Shown piece by piece: positions 17,174-24,988 of a stretch of 64,000 nucleotides of DNA. The first letter of the stretch is position 1; each line of letters opens with the position of its first letter. The notes under the pieces were generated by a model. That model had not been told where the DNA came from, made no database searches, and saw only the letters and a program-made list of their open reading frames with translations. This stretch comes from Anaerolineae bacterium (GTDB taxonomy: Bacteria > Chloroflexota > Anaerolineae > Aggregatilineales > Phototrophicaceae): assembly GCA_022843385.1 (NCBI GenBank), contig JALHNT010000010.1, positions 62,001 through 126,000 of the forward strand, given 5' to 3'. Both the position numbers and the translations under genes were made by a program.

Positions 17174-18025
17174 ATGGATAGTCAGAGTGGCACAATCACC
17201 GTTGACGGATTTGAATTGGGTTATTGCGTTGAAGGAACCGGGCGTGATGTCCTGGTGGTGGGCAGCGCACTCTATTATCGACGTACCTTTTCGTCTGAAC
17301 TGCGTCATCACCTGCGCCTGAATTTTGTCGATCATCGCGGTTTCGGACGGGCGACTGCTTCCTACAGCGATGCCTCTTTTGAACTCGATGTGCTGGTGGA
17401 TGACATCGAGGAAGCCCGGAGGGCACTCGGTCTGAGTGAAGTTGTTCTGCTGGGGCATTCAGGTCATGGTTATCTGGCAATGGCTTATGCCCACAAATAT
17501 CCGCACGCTGTCTCCCACATTATTCTGCTGGCGATGAGTCCCGACAGCAGCATGAAGAGCTTCAAAGCGGCTGATCGTTATCTGGAGGAGTCGGTTTGCC
17601 CGGAGCGCAAGGCGCGCTTGACCGCCAATATGGCTCGCCTGCCGGATGAGCTTGCGGGTAATCCACCGGATCGTTTCATTCGGCGTTCGCTGCTTTCCGG
17701 GCCGCGCATCTGGTATGACTTTGCTTATGATGCCGCCCCCTTGTGGCGAGATGTTACGGTAATTCCTGAAATGTTTGATTATGTCTGGGGCAAGCTCTGG
17801 CCGAGTTTTGACATCACGGAGGGGCTGGATCAGCTCTATCAGCCAGTGTTCCTCGGCTTAGGCCGTTATGACTACTGGAATCCGCCGCATCTCTGGGAAA
17901 CGGTGCGCCAGCAGTTCCATGATCTTCGTATCCGTGTATTCGAGAAGAGTGGTCATAATCCCCAGCTTGAAGAGGCGGAGCTGTTTGATCAGGAGCTTCT
18001 GGCCTGGTTAGCGCAGAAGCCGTAG
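17174..18025 (+). CDS. Alpha/beta hydrolase
   Basis: 283 residues. The nucleophile elbow is LLGHSGHGYLAMAY, the acid is probably the Asp in GLGRYDYWNPP, and the His is in KSGHNPQLEEAE. The HGXP-type oxyanion region is replaced by VVGSALYYRR, so the substrate cannot be predicted. ATG 17174 is chosen with GGAG seven bases upstream. It stands apart from the DUF3179 gene by about 100 bases and converges with the GNAT gene. Confidence 0.88.
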   Translation: MDSQSGTITVDGFELGYCVEGTGRDVLVVGSALYYRRTFSSELRHHLRLNFVDHRGFGRATASYSDASFELDVLVDDIEEARRALGLSEVVLLGHSGHGYLAMAYAHKYPHAVSHIILLAMSPDSSMKSFKAADRYLEESVCPERKARLTANMARLPDELAGNPPDRFIRRSLLSGPRIWYDFAYDAAPLWRDVTVIPEMFDYVWGKLWPSFDITEGLDQLYQPVFLGLGRYDYWNPPHLWETVRQQFHDLRIRVFEKSGHNPQLEEAELFDQELLAWLAQKP

Positions 18026-18032
18026 CCTGTTG

Positions 18033-18554
18033 TCAGGAACCTCGGTTTTCGTAGGCGTTGCGGCTGACTCCCCAACGCCAGATCGTCCCGAACTCCGCGT
18101 CAGCTACATCAGCGATGAATGTCATGCCCACTTTCTGGAGGACGCGGTTTGAGGCGTTCTTCTCGGCCAGCGTGTGCGCGATGACGGCATTGACCGGCTT
18201 GTGGGTGAAGGCATAGTCGATCAGGCCGCGCACCGCTTCTGTCGCGTACCCACGATTCCAGTATTCCGGGGCAATCTCATAACCCATCTCGACGGTGCCG
18301 GTCTCATCGGGAGCGCCCTTAAAGCCTCCATTGCCCACCAGTACTTGTTCTGTCGGATCAATGAAGAAATACCCATCCCATTCGGATGGTGTGATGACCG
18401 TTCCTTGGGGAAGCGCAAAGGCTTCGGGAAAGGTCGGCCAACCGGCTGGAATGGCTACCTGTAGCAGAAGCCCCAGTTCGTCTTTGTGACGCGCCAATGC
18501 CTCCAGATGGCGCTGTTCTCCGATGATGAGATGGAGCCTTGTAGTTTCAATCAT
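18033..18554 (-). CDS. GNAT family N-acetyltransferase (RimJ/RimL type)
   Basis: 173 residues. It starts TTRLHLIIGEQRHLEAL, carries VEMGYEIAPEYWNRGYATEA where the acetyl-CoA pyrophosphate loop is expected, and NRVLQKVGMTF near the end, all features of the RimJ/RimL-like GNAT branch that acetylate protein N-termini or small amines. The GNAT fold is clear; the substrate is not. ATG at 18554 is preferred over an in-frame GTG three codons upstream. Confidence 0.85.
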   Translation of the reverse strand: MIETTRLHLIIGEQRHLEALARHKDELGLLLQVAIPAGWPTFPEAFALPQGTVITPSEWDGYFFIDPTEQVLVGNGGFKGAPDETGTVEMGYEIAPEYWNRGYATEAVRGLIDYAFTHKPVNAVIAHTLAEKNASNRVLQKVGMTFIADVADAEFGTIWRWGVSRNAYENRGS

Positions 18555-18995
18555 ACTGCACACTTAACCCTTGTGGTCGCTGCTGAACATAAACGGCTTC
18601 ATCCTAACCGTTCTGACCTGATCTGACAATGGATGACCCTCGGACTATTGGTGATTCAGTGTTTTGCAGTTTTTGCACAATTGTCGCCGAATGCGCAGGC
18701 GACAAGACGACAGGCTGGCACAACACTGCGAAAAATGCCAACGGTCAGGCTCGGCTGTTGTCGCTTTGTGCAGCATCCACACGGGAGCGAGACGCCGCTG
18801 TGCATTTTGTGACGGATGGGCGGGAACAGGCGAGGCTGCCGCCAAAGTAAAAGATGTGTGGGTTGAAGCTGTGATGTTGGGAAATTGAGGAGAGGAATAC
18901 AGCAGCGTAACCATACCAGTAGTGTAGGTCAGAATATCTGTTCTGTCAAGCGGATGATAGAGAAAAAAGTCCAGCAATCCGCGCCTGCGGCACAT
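18555..18995. other. Non-coding stretch upstream of the aromatic operon
   Basis: I find no gene I can support here. Short open frames exist on both strands but they lack conserved motifs, good ribosome sites or coding-like composition. One perfect inverted repeat, TTGTCGCC (18681-18688) and GGCGACAA (18698-18705) with a nine-base loop, is present without a following T-run on either strand, so it is not a simple terminator. The stretch must contain the GNAT promoter (minus strand). Confidence 0.5.
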
Positions 18996-19025
18996 TTGAC
19001 AAAGCTGTTGAGCGCGTGTTATGCT
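18996..19025 (+). promoter_or_regulatory. Sigma-70-type promoter of the aromatic (shikimate) operon
   Basis: TTGACA at 18996-19001 and TATGCT at 19020-19025 are separated by 18 bases. The start of transcription would be near 19032, leaving a leader of about 210 bases before aroH. Confidence 0.65.
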
Positions 19026-19060
19026 CCGCGCCGTCAAGGGATTAGCCAAGCGAAGATGTG

Positions 19061-19162
19061 ATGCAGTCGCAAGCGACACTGGTTCAGTATTCGTATTTTT
19101 ACTTTAGCCGCCACATAACAGGTGTTGGAGCGTTGCGTGCTGGATGGGAACGGGTCAGTTAG
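19061..19162 (+). CDS. Candidate Tyr/Phe-rich leader peptide (attenuator) of the aro operon
   Basis: A 33-codon frame starting ATG at 19061 and stopping at TAG 19160-19162. Residues 10-15 are YSYFYF, so five of six codons (TAT, TCG, TAT, TTT, TAC, TTT at 19088-19105) call for tyrosine or phenylalanine. It lies in the transcribed leader between a strong promoter and an intrinsic terminator directly before aroH, which is the layout of a ribosome-mediated attenuator. The ribosome site is weak (only GAAG close by), which is the main reservation. No homologous leader is known to me. Confidence 0.5.
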   Translation: MQSQATLVQYSYFYFSRHITGVGALRAGWERVS

Positions 19163-19184
19163 ACCGGGATAATCGAGGAACCTC

Positions 19185-19218
19185 AAAAGGCGCAGAGCAA
19201 ACACTCCGCGCCTTTTTT
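19185..19218 (+). terminator. Intrinsic terminator in the aroH leader
   Basis: AAAAGGCGC (19185-19193) pairs perfectly with GCGCCTTTT (19208-19216); GAG/CTC extend the stem inside, and a run of Ts ends at 19218. It stands 22 bases before the aroH start and after the promoter, so it would stop the operon's own transcript, as an attenuator does. A weak competing pairing of 19130-19138 with 19190-19198 (eight of nine positions, two G-U) can be drawn by eye. Confidence 0.82.
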
Positions 19219-19240
19219 ATTGTGTAAAGGGGAATGCAGG

Positions 19241-19636
19241 ATGATGCGTGGGGTACGAGGGGCGATCACGGTGGAGGCCAACACCGCCGACGCGATTTAT
19301 GCGGGGACGCGCCGGCTGCTGGAAGCGGTGATCGCGACGAATGGCATTGACGAAGAGGAGGTCGCCAGTGTGTTCTTCACGGCGACGCCTGATTTGAACG
19401 CGGCTTTTCCGGCTAAGGCCGCACGCGACCTGGGCTGGCACCGGACGGCGCTGATCGGCGCACAGGAGATGGATGTACCCAATGGCATTCCGCTGTGCAT
19501 CCGGGTGCTGATCCACTGGAATACTGATAAGTCGCTGGACGATATACAGCATGTGTACATGGGCGGGGCATTGGCGCTGCGCCCGGATTTATATCCAGAT
19601 AACAAGATTGTTCTCGATGGGGGAGACCAAACATGA
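19241..19636 (+). CDS. aroH: Chorismate mutase, AroH type
   Basis: 131 residues, monofunctional trimeric AroH class. It converts chorismate to prephenate. Family features: [18 protein letters not shown] at the N-terminus, [19 protein letters not shown], and a C-terminal [10 protein letters not shown] then [14 protein letters not shown]. Either of two tandem ATGs (19241, 19244) may be the start. First gene of the aromatic operon; its stop overlaps the aroF start by the ATGA arrangement. Confidence 0.94.
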   Translation: MMRGVRGAITVEANTADAIYAGTRRLLEAVIATNGIDEEEVASVFFTATPDLNAAFPAKAARDLGWHRTALIGAQEMDVPNGIPLCIRVLIHWNTDKSLDDIQHVYMGGALALRPDLYPDNKIVLDGGDQT

Positions 19637-20649
19637 TTGTGGTGATGAAGCCAGAAGCGCGATCACGCGAGATTTCGGAGGTCATCGCTCGGATCGAGAG
19701 CGATGGCTACAGAGCGCATTTATCGCAGGGTGAGCAGCACACCATCATCGGACTGGTGGGGGAAAGCCCGACGCCGCTGCGCGAAGAGCATTACAGCAGC
19801 ATGGGCGGGGTGCAGAAAGTGGTGCGGATTTCCGCGCCGTATAAGCTCGCCAGCCGTCATTTCCATCCACTGGACACGCGCATTCCGCTGAATGGCAGCC
19901 AGATGGGCGACGAGAAGATATTGGTGATCGCCGGGCCGTGTTCGGTGGAGAGCCGGGAACAGATCATCGAGATGGCCTGCATGATGAAGGAAGCCGGCGC
20001 GACGGCGCTGCGTGGCGGGGCTTTCAAACCGCGCACGTCCCCCTACAGCTTTCAGGGGCATGGCGAGAAAGGGCTGCAATGGCTCGCTGAGGCGCGGGAG
20101 CGCAGCGGGCTGCCGGTAGTGACCGAGGTGATGGATACTGCCCAGGTCGAAATGGTGTGCCAGTACGCCGATGTGCTGCAAATCGGAGCGCGCAACATGC
20201 AGAACTTCAGCCTGCTGAATCGGGTGGGCGAGACGCAGCGGGCAGTGCTGCTCAAGCGTGGGATGAGCAGCACTGTGGAAGACCTGCTGATGTCGGCTGA
20301 ATATGTGCTGGCGAATGGCAATAAGCGGGTGATGCTGTGCGAACGCGGCATCCGCACCTTCGAGAAGGCCACGCGCAACACCTTCGATGTGAATGCCATC
20401 CCGGTGCTGAAGGCGCTGACGCATCTGCCAGTGATCGCCGATCCCAGTCATGGTACCGGCTACTCCGAATATGTGACGCCGATTGCGCGGGCGGCGATTG
20501 CAGCCGGTGCCGACGGTCTGATCGTCGAGGTGCATCCCAGCCCTGAGAAAGCCTATTCCGATGGACGCCAGAGCTTGAAACCGGAACAGTTTAAGGAGAT
20601 GATGGAGCAGGTGCGGCGGGTGGCAGATGCAGTGGGACGGAAGGCGTAA
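19633..20649 (+). CDS. aroF: 3-deoxy-7-phosphoheptulonate (DAHP) synthase, type I-beta
   Basis: 338 residues. It condenses PEP with erythrose-4-phosphate, the first shikimate step. The N-terminal 70 or so residues form the ferredoxin-like domain that gives tyrosine/phenylalanine feedback control in the Thermotoga-type enzyme. The barrel has [50 protein letters not shown] and [10 protein letters not shown]. Regulation therefore probably acts at both the leader and the enzyme. Confidence 0.95.
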   Translation: MIVVMKPEARSREISEVIARIESDGYRAHLSQGEQHTIIGLVGESPTPLREEHYSSMGGVQKVVRISAPYKLASRHFHPLDTRIPLNGSQMGDEKILVIAGPCSVESREQIIEMACMMKEAGATALRGGAFKPRTSPYSFQGHGEKGLQWLAEARERSGLPVVTEVMDTAQVEMVCQYADVLQIGARNMQNFSLLNRVGETQRAVLLKRGMSSTVEDLLMSAEYVLANGNKRVMLCERGIRTFEKATRNTFDVNAIPVLKALTHLPVIADPSHGTGYSEYVTPIARAAIAAGADGLIVEVHPSPEKAYSDGRQSLKPEQFKEMMEQVRRVADAVGRKA

Positions 20650-20658
20650 GCGGCGATT

Positions 20659-21558
20659 ATGACATCAAGTGGTTTTTTTGCCCGGCATCTCTCGATTGTA
20701 GGGCTGGGTCTGATGGGCGGGTCGCTGGCGTTGGCGCTGCGTCCCTTTGCCGAAACCATCACGGCGGTGGAGATGGATCGGCAAGCCTGTGAGTATGCGC
20801 TGGAGAAGCGGATCGTTGACCGGGCGACGGATGATCTGCGCGAAGGGGTGAGTGAGGCTGATGTGGTCATCATGGCCGCGCCGGTGCGGGTCATCCAGGC
20901 GTTGATTGAGCGGCGCATCGGCTCGTATTTGCGCTCGAACGTGCTGTTCGTGGATATTGGCAGCACCAAGAAGGACATCTGCGCGGCCATGGGCCGGCTG
21001 CCGGTGGGGGTGCAGGCGGTGGGCGGGCATCCGATGACTGGCAAGGAAACGAGCGGCGTCCAGTACAGCGACGCCAACCTGTATAAAGGGCGTCCCTTCG
21101 TGTTATGTCCCACGCGCCGGACGACTCCAGCAGCGCGGCTGCGGGCGCTGGCGCTGGTGGCGGCGCTGGGTGCCATGCCATTCGAGATGGAAGCCGAACG
21201 GCATGACCATCTGGTGGCAGCCATCAGTCATCTGCCGTATCTGTTGAGTGCGGCGCTGGTGGCAACTGTCGCCAAAGAAGGCCAGACCGACCCGCTGGTC
21301 TGGGAGCTGGCGGCGGGTGGCTTCCGCGATATGTCGCGGCTGGCCGGGCAGGATGTGACGATGATGGGCGACATCCTCAGCACCAATACCCAGGCGGTGG
21401 CGACGCTGCTGGCGCTGTTCCGGGTACAACTGGCGATGATCGAGGCGCTGCTGGTTTCGCGCCATGAAGAAGAATTGACGGATATGCTGATTCCGGCGCG
21501 GGAAGCCCGGCGCCAGTGGATACACAATTACGAGAATGGATTCAAACATGGCAAGTGA
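20659..21558 (+). CDS. tyrA: Prephenate dehydrogenase
   Basis: 299 residues. NAD(P)-dependent oxidative decarboxylation of prephenate to 4-hydroxyphenylpyruvate (or of arogenate to tyrosine). The Rossmann motif is LSIVGLGLMGGSLALAL, followed by VGGHPMTGKETSGVQYS and the substrate-site AISHLPYLLSAAL. No chorismate mutase or ACT domain is fused; chorismate mutase is the separate aroH gene. The 3' end overlaps aroA by 11 bases. Confidence 0.93.
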   Translation: MTSSGFFARHLSIVGLGLMGGSLALALRPFAETITAVEMDRQACEYALEKRIVDRATDDLREGVSEADVVIMAAPVRVIQALIERRIGSYLRSNVLFVDIGSTKKDICAAMGRLPVGVQAVGGHPMTGKETSGVQYSDANLYKGRPFVLCPTRRTTPAARLRALALVAALGAMPFEMEAERHDHLVAAISHLPYLLSAALVATVAKEGQTDPLVWELAAGGFRDMSRLAGQDVTMMGDILSTNTQAVATLLALFRVQLAMIEALLVSRHEEELTDMLIPAREARRQWIHNYENGFKHGK

Positions 21559-22852
21559 TTTGTTCAGAGTGATTCCCGGACGCGGACTCCAGGGCAGGGC
21601 AACGGTGCCAGGGGATAAGTCGATTTCGCATCGGGCGGTGATGTTTGGCGCGATGGCGAACGGCGTGACCCAGGTGCGCGGCTGGCTGGCGGCTGGCGAT
21701 ACCGAAGCCTCGCTGGCGAGTGTGCAGGCATTGGGCATTCAGGTGGAGCGCATCAGCCAGCATGAACTGATTGTGCATGGGGGAGCCTTCACAGCGCCAT
21801 CTGCGCCGCTCAATCTGGTGAACGCCGGGACGGGAATCCGCCTGATCGCCGGGATCATGTGTGGTCAGCCATTCCCCAGCGTGCTGGATGGCAGCGAGCA
21901 ACTGCGCCGACGCCCGATGAAGCGCATCATCACGCCGCTGCACATGATGGGCGCGGACATCAACGGGGTGAATGATCGTGCGCCGCTGACGATCAAGCCG
22001 GCGCAGCTTCACGGGATCAAGTATGATATGCCGGTCGCCAGCGCCCAGGTCAAGAGCGCGGTGCTGCTGGCGGGATTGTTCGCCAAAGGTGCAACGGCGG
22101 TGACTCAGCCAGGGCCAGCTCGTGACCACACTGAACGCATGTTGAGCGCGATGGGCGTTGACATTCACAGCGAGGGCAATACCATTGTCCTGACCCCAAA
22201 CGGCGACCTGAAGCCGCTGAATCTGACCGTGCCAGGCGATATTTCCTCGGCGGCCTTCCCGCTGGTAGCGGGGTTAGTCGTGTCGGACAGTGACATTACC
22301 CTGACCGGGATCAATCTGAACCCGACGCGCACTGGCATCATCGATGCGCTGACGCGGATGGGCGCGGACATCACCGTGACGGAGACCGGTCTGGAAGCGG
22401 GCGAACCGGTAGGCGAGATTCGAGTGCGGCACAGTCAACTGAAGGGGGTTGAGATCGGCGGCGATGTGGTGGTCGAGATGATCGACGAGTTCCCGATCCT
22501 GATGGTGGCGGCGCTGCTGGCTGAAGGACGGACGGTGGTGCGCGATGCCCAGGAATTGCGGGTCAAAGAGACCGATCGCATTGCAGTGATGGCGGCTGAA
22601 TTGAGCAAGCTGGGGGCGCAGATCACGGAGACGCCGGACGGCTTCATCATTGACGGGCCGCAGGTATTGACGGGCGCGACGGTGGACGGGCATGATGACC
22701 ATCGCATTGCCATGAGCCTGTCGGTGGCGGGGTTGGTGGCTGCTGGTGAGACGACCGTGCTGGATGCCCGATGCGCCGGCGATTCATTCCCTGGCTTCGC
22801 GGCGACGATGGCTGGGCTGGGCGCGGAGATCGTACAGCAAGACATCCCCTGA
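21548..22852 (+). CDS. aroA: 3-phosphoshikimate 1-carboxyvinyltransferase (EPSP synthase)
   Basis: 434 residues. It transfers the enolpyruvyl group of PEP to shikimate-3-phosphate. Conserved segments: VPGDKSISHRAVMFGAMANG, VNAGTGIRLIAG, SAQVKSAVLLAGLFA, ELRVKETDRIAVMAAEL and GHDDHRIAMSLSVAGL. Start ATG 21548 is chosen ahead of the conserved FRVIPGRG; an in-frame ATG at 21536 would add four residues. Confidence 0.96.
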   Translation: MASDLFRVIPGRGLQGRATVPGDKSISHRAVMFGAMANGVTQVRGWLAAGDTEASLASVQALGIQVERISQHELIVHGGAFTAPSAPLNLVNAGTGIRLIAGIMCGQPFPSVLDGSEQLRRRPMKRIITPLHMMGADINGVNDRAPLTIKPAQLHGIKYDMPVASAQVKSAVLLAGLFAKGATAVTQPGPARDHTERMLSAMGVDIHSEGNTIVLTPNGDLKPLNLTVPGDISSAAFPLVAGLVVSDSDITLTGINLNPTRTGIIDALTRMGADITVTETGLEAGEPVGEIRVRHSQLKGVEIGGDVVVEMIDEFPILMVAALLAEGRTVVRDAQELRVKETDRIAVMAAELSKLGAQITETPDGFIIDGPQVLTGATVDGHDDHRIAMSLSVAGLVAAGETTVLDARCAGDSFPGFAATMAGLGAEIVQQDIP

Positions 22853-22853
22853 T

Positions 22854-22888
22854 GAGTACAAAGTACAAAGTGCTGAGTACAAAGTGGT
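22854..22888 (+). repeat. Short direct repeat after aroA
   Basis: The phrase GAGTACAAAGT occurs twice (22854-22864 and 22875-22885), with an extra ACAAAGT copy between. It fills most of the short gap to the next gene. No function is apparent; slippage is the simplest source. Confidence 0.5.
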
Positions 22889-22926
22889 AATGATCGTAAT
22901 TGACAGGGTTTAACGGTCAAGGCGAG

Positions 22927-23487
22927 ATGGATGGAGAAACGCAGTCGCTTGAAAAAGGAGTGATGTGTCCGGTCTGCGCGGGCAGCGGCGCACAGCAGGT
23001 CATCTATTCGTTCAAGCCATCCAGCCGGACAGACATGACGGTGGACGATCAGGCGTGGGGCGAACCGTGCTGGTTTTGTCAGGGCGAAAAAGTGTTGACG
23101 CCGGCGCAGCAGGCTGAGTGGCAGCGATTGCAGGCCATGCCGATCTGTCCAGTCTGCCAGGGGACGGGTGGCAAGCGCACCTGGTCGTGGGTTGAGACAG
23201 ACGAGGGGACGCGCAAGGCATTTGATGTGGCGGTCTGCCTGTTGTGTCAGGGGCAGCGGCATGTGACCCCAGAGCAGGTGGAAGCCAATGAACTGGAGAA
23301 GTGGCGTCTGCGGGTATGGGGCGTGGGCTGCACGGTGCTGGCAGTGGGGATTGGCCTGTGCGCCGTCACCCAGGTGTTGACGCTGCTGATCGGACGGACG
23401 CCCTGGGCGCAGTGCTGCACACCACCTCATCTGCTGTTTCCGGCGGCGGCCTGGCTTGGTTATCAGGGTTGGAGGATGTGGACGTAG
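22927..23487 (+). CDS. Cysteine-rich CxxC protein with C-terminal membrane segment
   Basis: 186 residues from ATG 22927. Pairs of CxxC resemble DnaJ-type zinc-binding repeats: CPVCAGSG, CWFCQGEK, CPVCQGTG and CLLCQGQR. These are joined by an apparent linker, and a hydrophobic stretch (GCTVLAVGIGLCAVTQVLTL) and second short hydrophobic segment lie at the C-terminus. It is probably a small membrane-anchored zinc protein. Function unknown. It is placed between aroA and aroE and ends where aroE begins, so it is co-transcribed with them. Confidence 0.75.
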   Translation: MDGETQSLEKGVMCPVCAGSGAQQVIYSFKPSSRTDMTVDDQAWGEPCWFCQGEKVLTPAQQAEWQRLQAMPICPVCQGTGGKRTWSWVETDEGTRKAFDVAVCLLCQGQRHVTPEQVEANELEKWRLRVWGVGCTVLAVGIGLCAVTQVLTLLIGRTPWAQCCTPPHLLFPAAAWLGYQGWRMWT

Positions 23488-24324
23488 ATGAACAAAGTGG
23501 GAATTATCGGCTGGCCGGTGACGCACAGCATCAGTCCGGCGATGCACAATGCGGCTTATGCGGCACTGGGATTAACGGACTGGAGCTATGAACTGGCACC
23601 GGTTCCGCCGGATATTGTGGGCAAAGGTCTGCGTATCCTGCGCGACGAAGGTGGCTTCATCGGAGTGAATGTGACGGTGCCGTTGAAAGAGGCGGTGATG
23701 CCGCACGTCCGTCCCGATGAACGTGCGCGGGCGATTGGCGCGGTCAACACCATCGACTTTCGCAATGGCAGCGGCACCAACACCGATGTCATCGGCTTCA
23801 TAGACGACTTGCGGGCGCATGATGTTTCGGTCCCCGGCGCAACCGTGATGGTGCTAGGGGCGGGCGGCGCGGCGCGGGCAGCGGTCTATGGGCTGGCGAA
23901 GGCTGGGGCGCGGGTGATCGTGGTCAATCGGACGATGCAGAAGGCGCAGGTGATGCTGGCCGATCTGGCGCTGTCTGCCGGGATATTCACTGGCGTGGAA
24001 GTGAAGACGCTGGATGAAGCGGTAGAGATGAGTCCGTCGCTGGTGGTGAACTGTACCTCGGTGGGGATGTGGCCGAAGGTTGACGAGTCGCCCTGGATCG
24101 AAGGAATACCGCTGCCAGCGGGCATCGTCGTGTACGATATGGTGTATCGCCCGGAAGTCACCCGGCTGATGCAGCAGGCCGAAGCCGCAGGTGGACGCGC
24201 TATCGGTGGATTGGGTATGCTTGTGCGACAGGGTGCGGCGGCTTTCACGCTCTGGACCGGTCGTGAAGCGCCAGTTGAGGTGATGCTGACCGCTGGCCGC
24301 GAGGCGCTGGCCGCCCGGCTATAG
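23488..24324 (+). CDS. aroE: Shikimate dehydrogenase
   Basis: 278 residues. NADPH-dependent reduction of 3-dehydroshikimate. Shikimate site: GWPVTHSISPAMHNAAY (SxS), NVTVPLKEAVMPHV (catalytic Lys), GAVNTIDF and NTDVIGFIDDL; cofactor loop: VLGAGGAARAAVYGLAKAGA with NRTMQKA. Starts immediately after the preceding stop codon. Confidence 0.96.
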   Translation: MNKVGIIGWPVTHSISPAMHNAAYAALGLTDWSYELAPVPPDIVGKGLRILRDEGGFIGVNVTVPLKEAVMPHVRPDERARAIGAVNTIDFRNGSGTNTDVIGFIDDLRAHDVSVPGATVMVLGAGGAARAAVYGLAKAGARVIVVNRTMQKAQVMLADLALSAGIFTGVEVKTLDEAVEMSPSLVVNCTSVGMWPKVDESPWIEGIPLPAGIVVYDMVYRPEVTRLMQQAEAAGGRAIGGLGMLVRQGAAAFTLWTGREAPVEVMLTAGREALAARL

Positions 24325-24338
24325 AAACGAGGTGTGGC

Positions 24339-24605
24339 ATGACCTGGGAAGAGGTACGCGAACATTTCCCGCAGCGCTGGGTGGTGGTGGAGGCTTTCGG
24401 CGCTTACACTGAAAAAGGTCTGCGGGTGATTCCACAATTTGAAGTTGTTGGGGCATTTGCCGATGATCCAAAACCCGCTTACGAGCATTATATGCGCTTA
24501 CACCATGCAGCCCCAGACAGAGAGTATTATTTCCTGCACACCAGCCGGGATGTACTGAACATCCGCGTCATGGATATGTTTCGGCGGAAGCTACCAACCG
24601 AATGA
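24339..24605 (+). CDS. Conserved-looking small protein of unknown function
   Basis: 88 residues, acidic-aromatic and soluble, with no motif I recognise. It starts MTWEEVREHFPQRWVVVEAF and keeps the phrase EYYFLHTSRDVLNI near the end. It overlaps the retropepsin-like gene by four bases, so the two are probably translated together and may form a pair. The two genes look richer in A/T than the flanking aro genes. Confidence 0.7.
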   Translation: MTWEEVREHFPQRWVVVEAFGAYTEKGLRVIPQFEVVGAFADDPKPAYEHYMRLHHAAPDREYYFLHTSRDVLNIRVMDMFRRKLPTE

Positions 24606-24988
24606 AGATCATCATTGAAAACGGAATGCCGTTCGTGTCGGCGACGGTGTATGCCAACCAGAAATCATTCATGATTGAGCGAGCGCTACTCGATACAGGA
24701 TCAACCGGTACAGCGTTTCGGACAGAAGACCTGGAATCCCTGGGCATCTACTATACGCAAGACGATGATTACATCCTGCTAAAGGGTTTTGGTGGTCTTG
24801 AACCGATTGTCGAGAAGGCCATAGATGCAGTTGTTGTCGGTGACTTGACCGTTGGCCCAATGGTGGTTCAGATGGGCGCACTTGATTATGGTTATAACAT
24901 TCAGGGAATCATTGGTCTGGATTTCCTGCTGCAAGCGGGCGCAGTGCTGGATTTTGTCGAGATGGACATGGGTAAAGGGATAGCATGA
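24602..24988 (+). CDS. Retropepsin-like aspartyl protease family protein
   Basis: 128 residues. The aspartyl protease active-site motif is ALLDTGSTGTAF, and a later GIIGLDFLLQAG matches the conserved hydrophobic-hydrophobic-Gly element. A single domain like this would act as a dimer. There is no signal peptide, so it should be cytoplasmic. The last bases overlap the aroC start. Its role in an aromatic operon is unknown; with the 88-residue gene before it, it looks like an inserted module. Confidence 0.78.
   Translation: MKIIIENGMPFVSATVYANQKSFMIERALLDTGSTGTAFRTEDLESLGIYYTQDDDYILLKGFGGLEPIVEKAIDAVVVGDLTVGPMVVQMGALDYGYNIQGIIGLDFLLQAGAVLDFVEMDMGKGIA

Noticed and set aside
16071..17195. 374-codon minus-strand frame opposite DUF3179
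   Set aside because: Rich in His/Arg/Gln as expected for an antisense frame; the plus-strand DUF3179 motifs are convincing.
18629..19079. Short open frames on both strands in the gap before the aro promoter, some with scattered cysteines
   Set aside because: No conserved motif, no good ribosome site, and the two strands give equally poor candidates; one of them also runs over the promoter and leader.
22854..22888. Direct repeat after aroA considered as a CRISPR fragment or mobile-element scar
   Set aside because: Only two full copies without a proper spacer, and no transposase or cas gene nearby.
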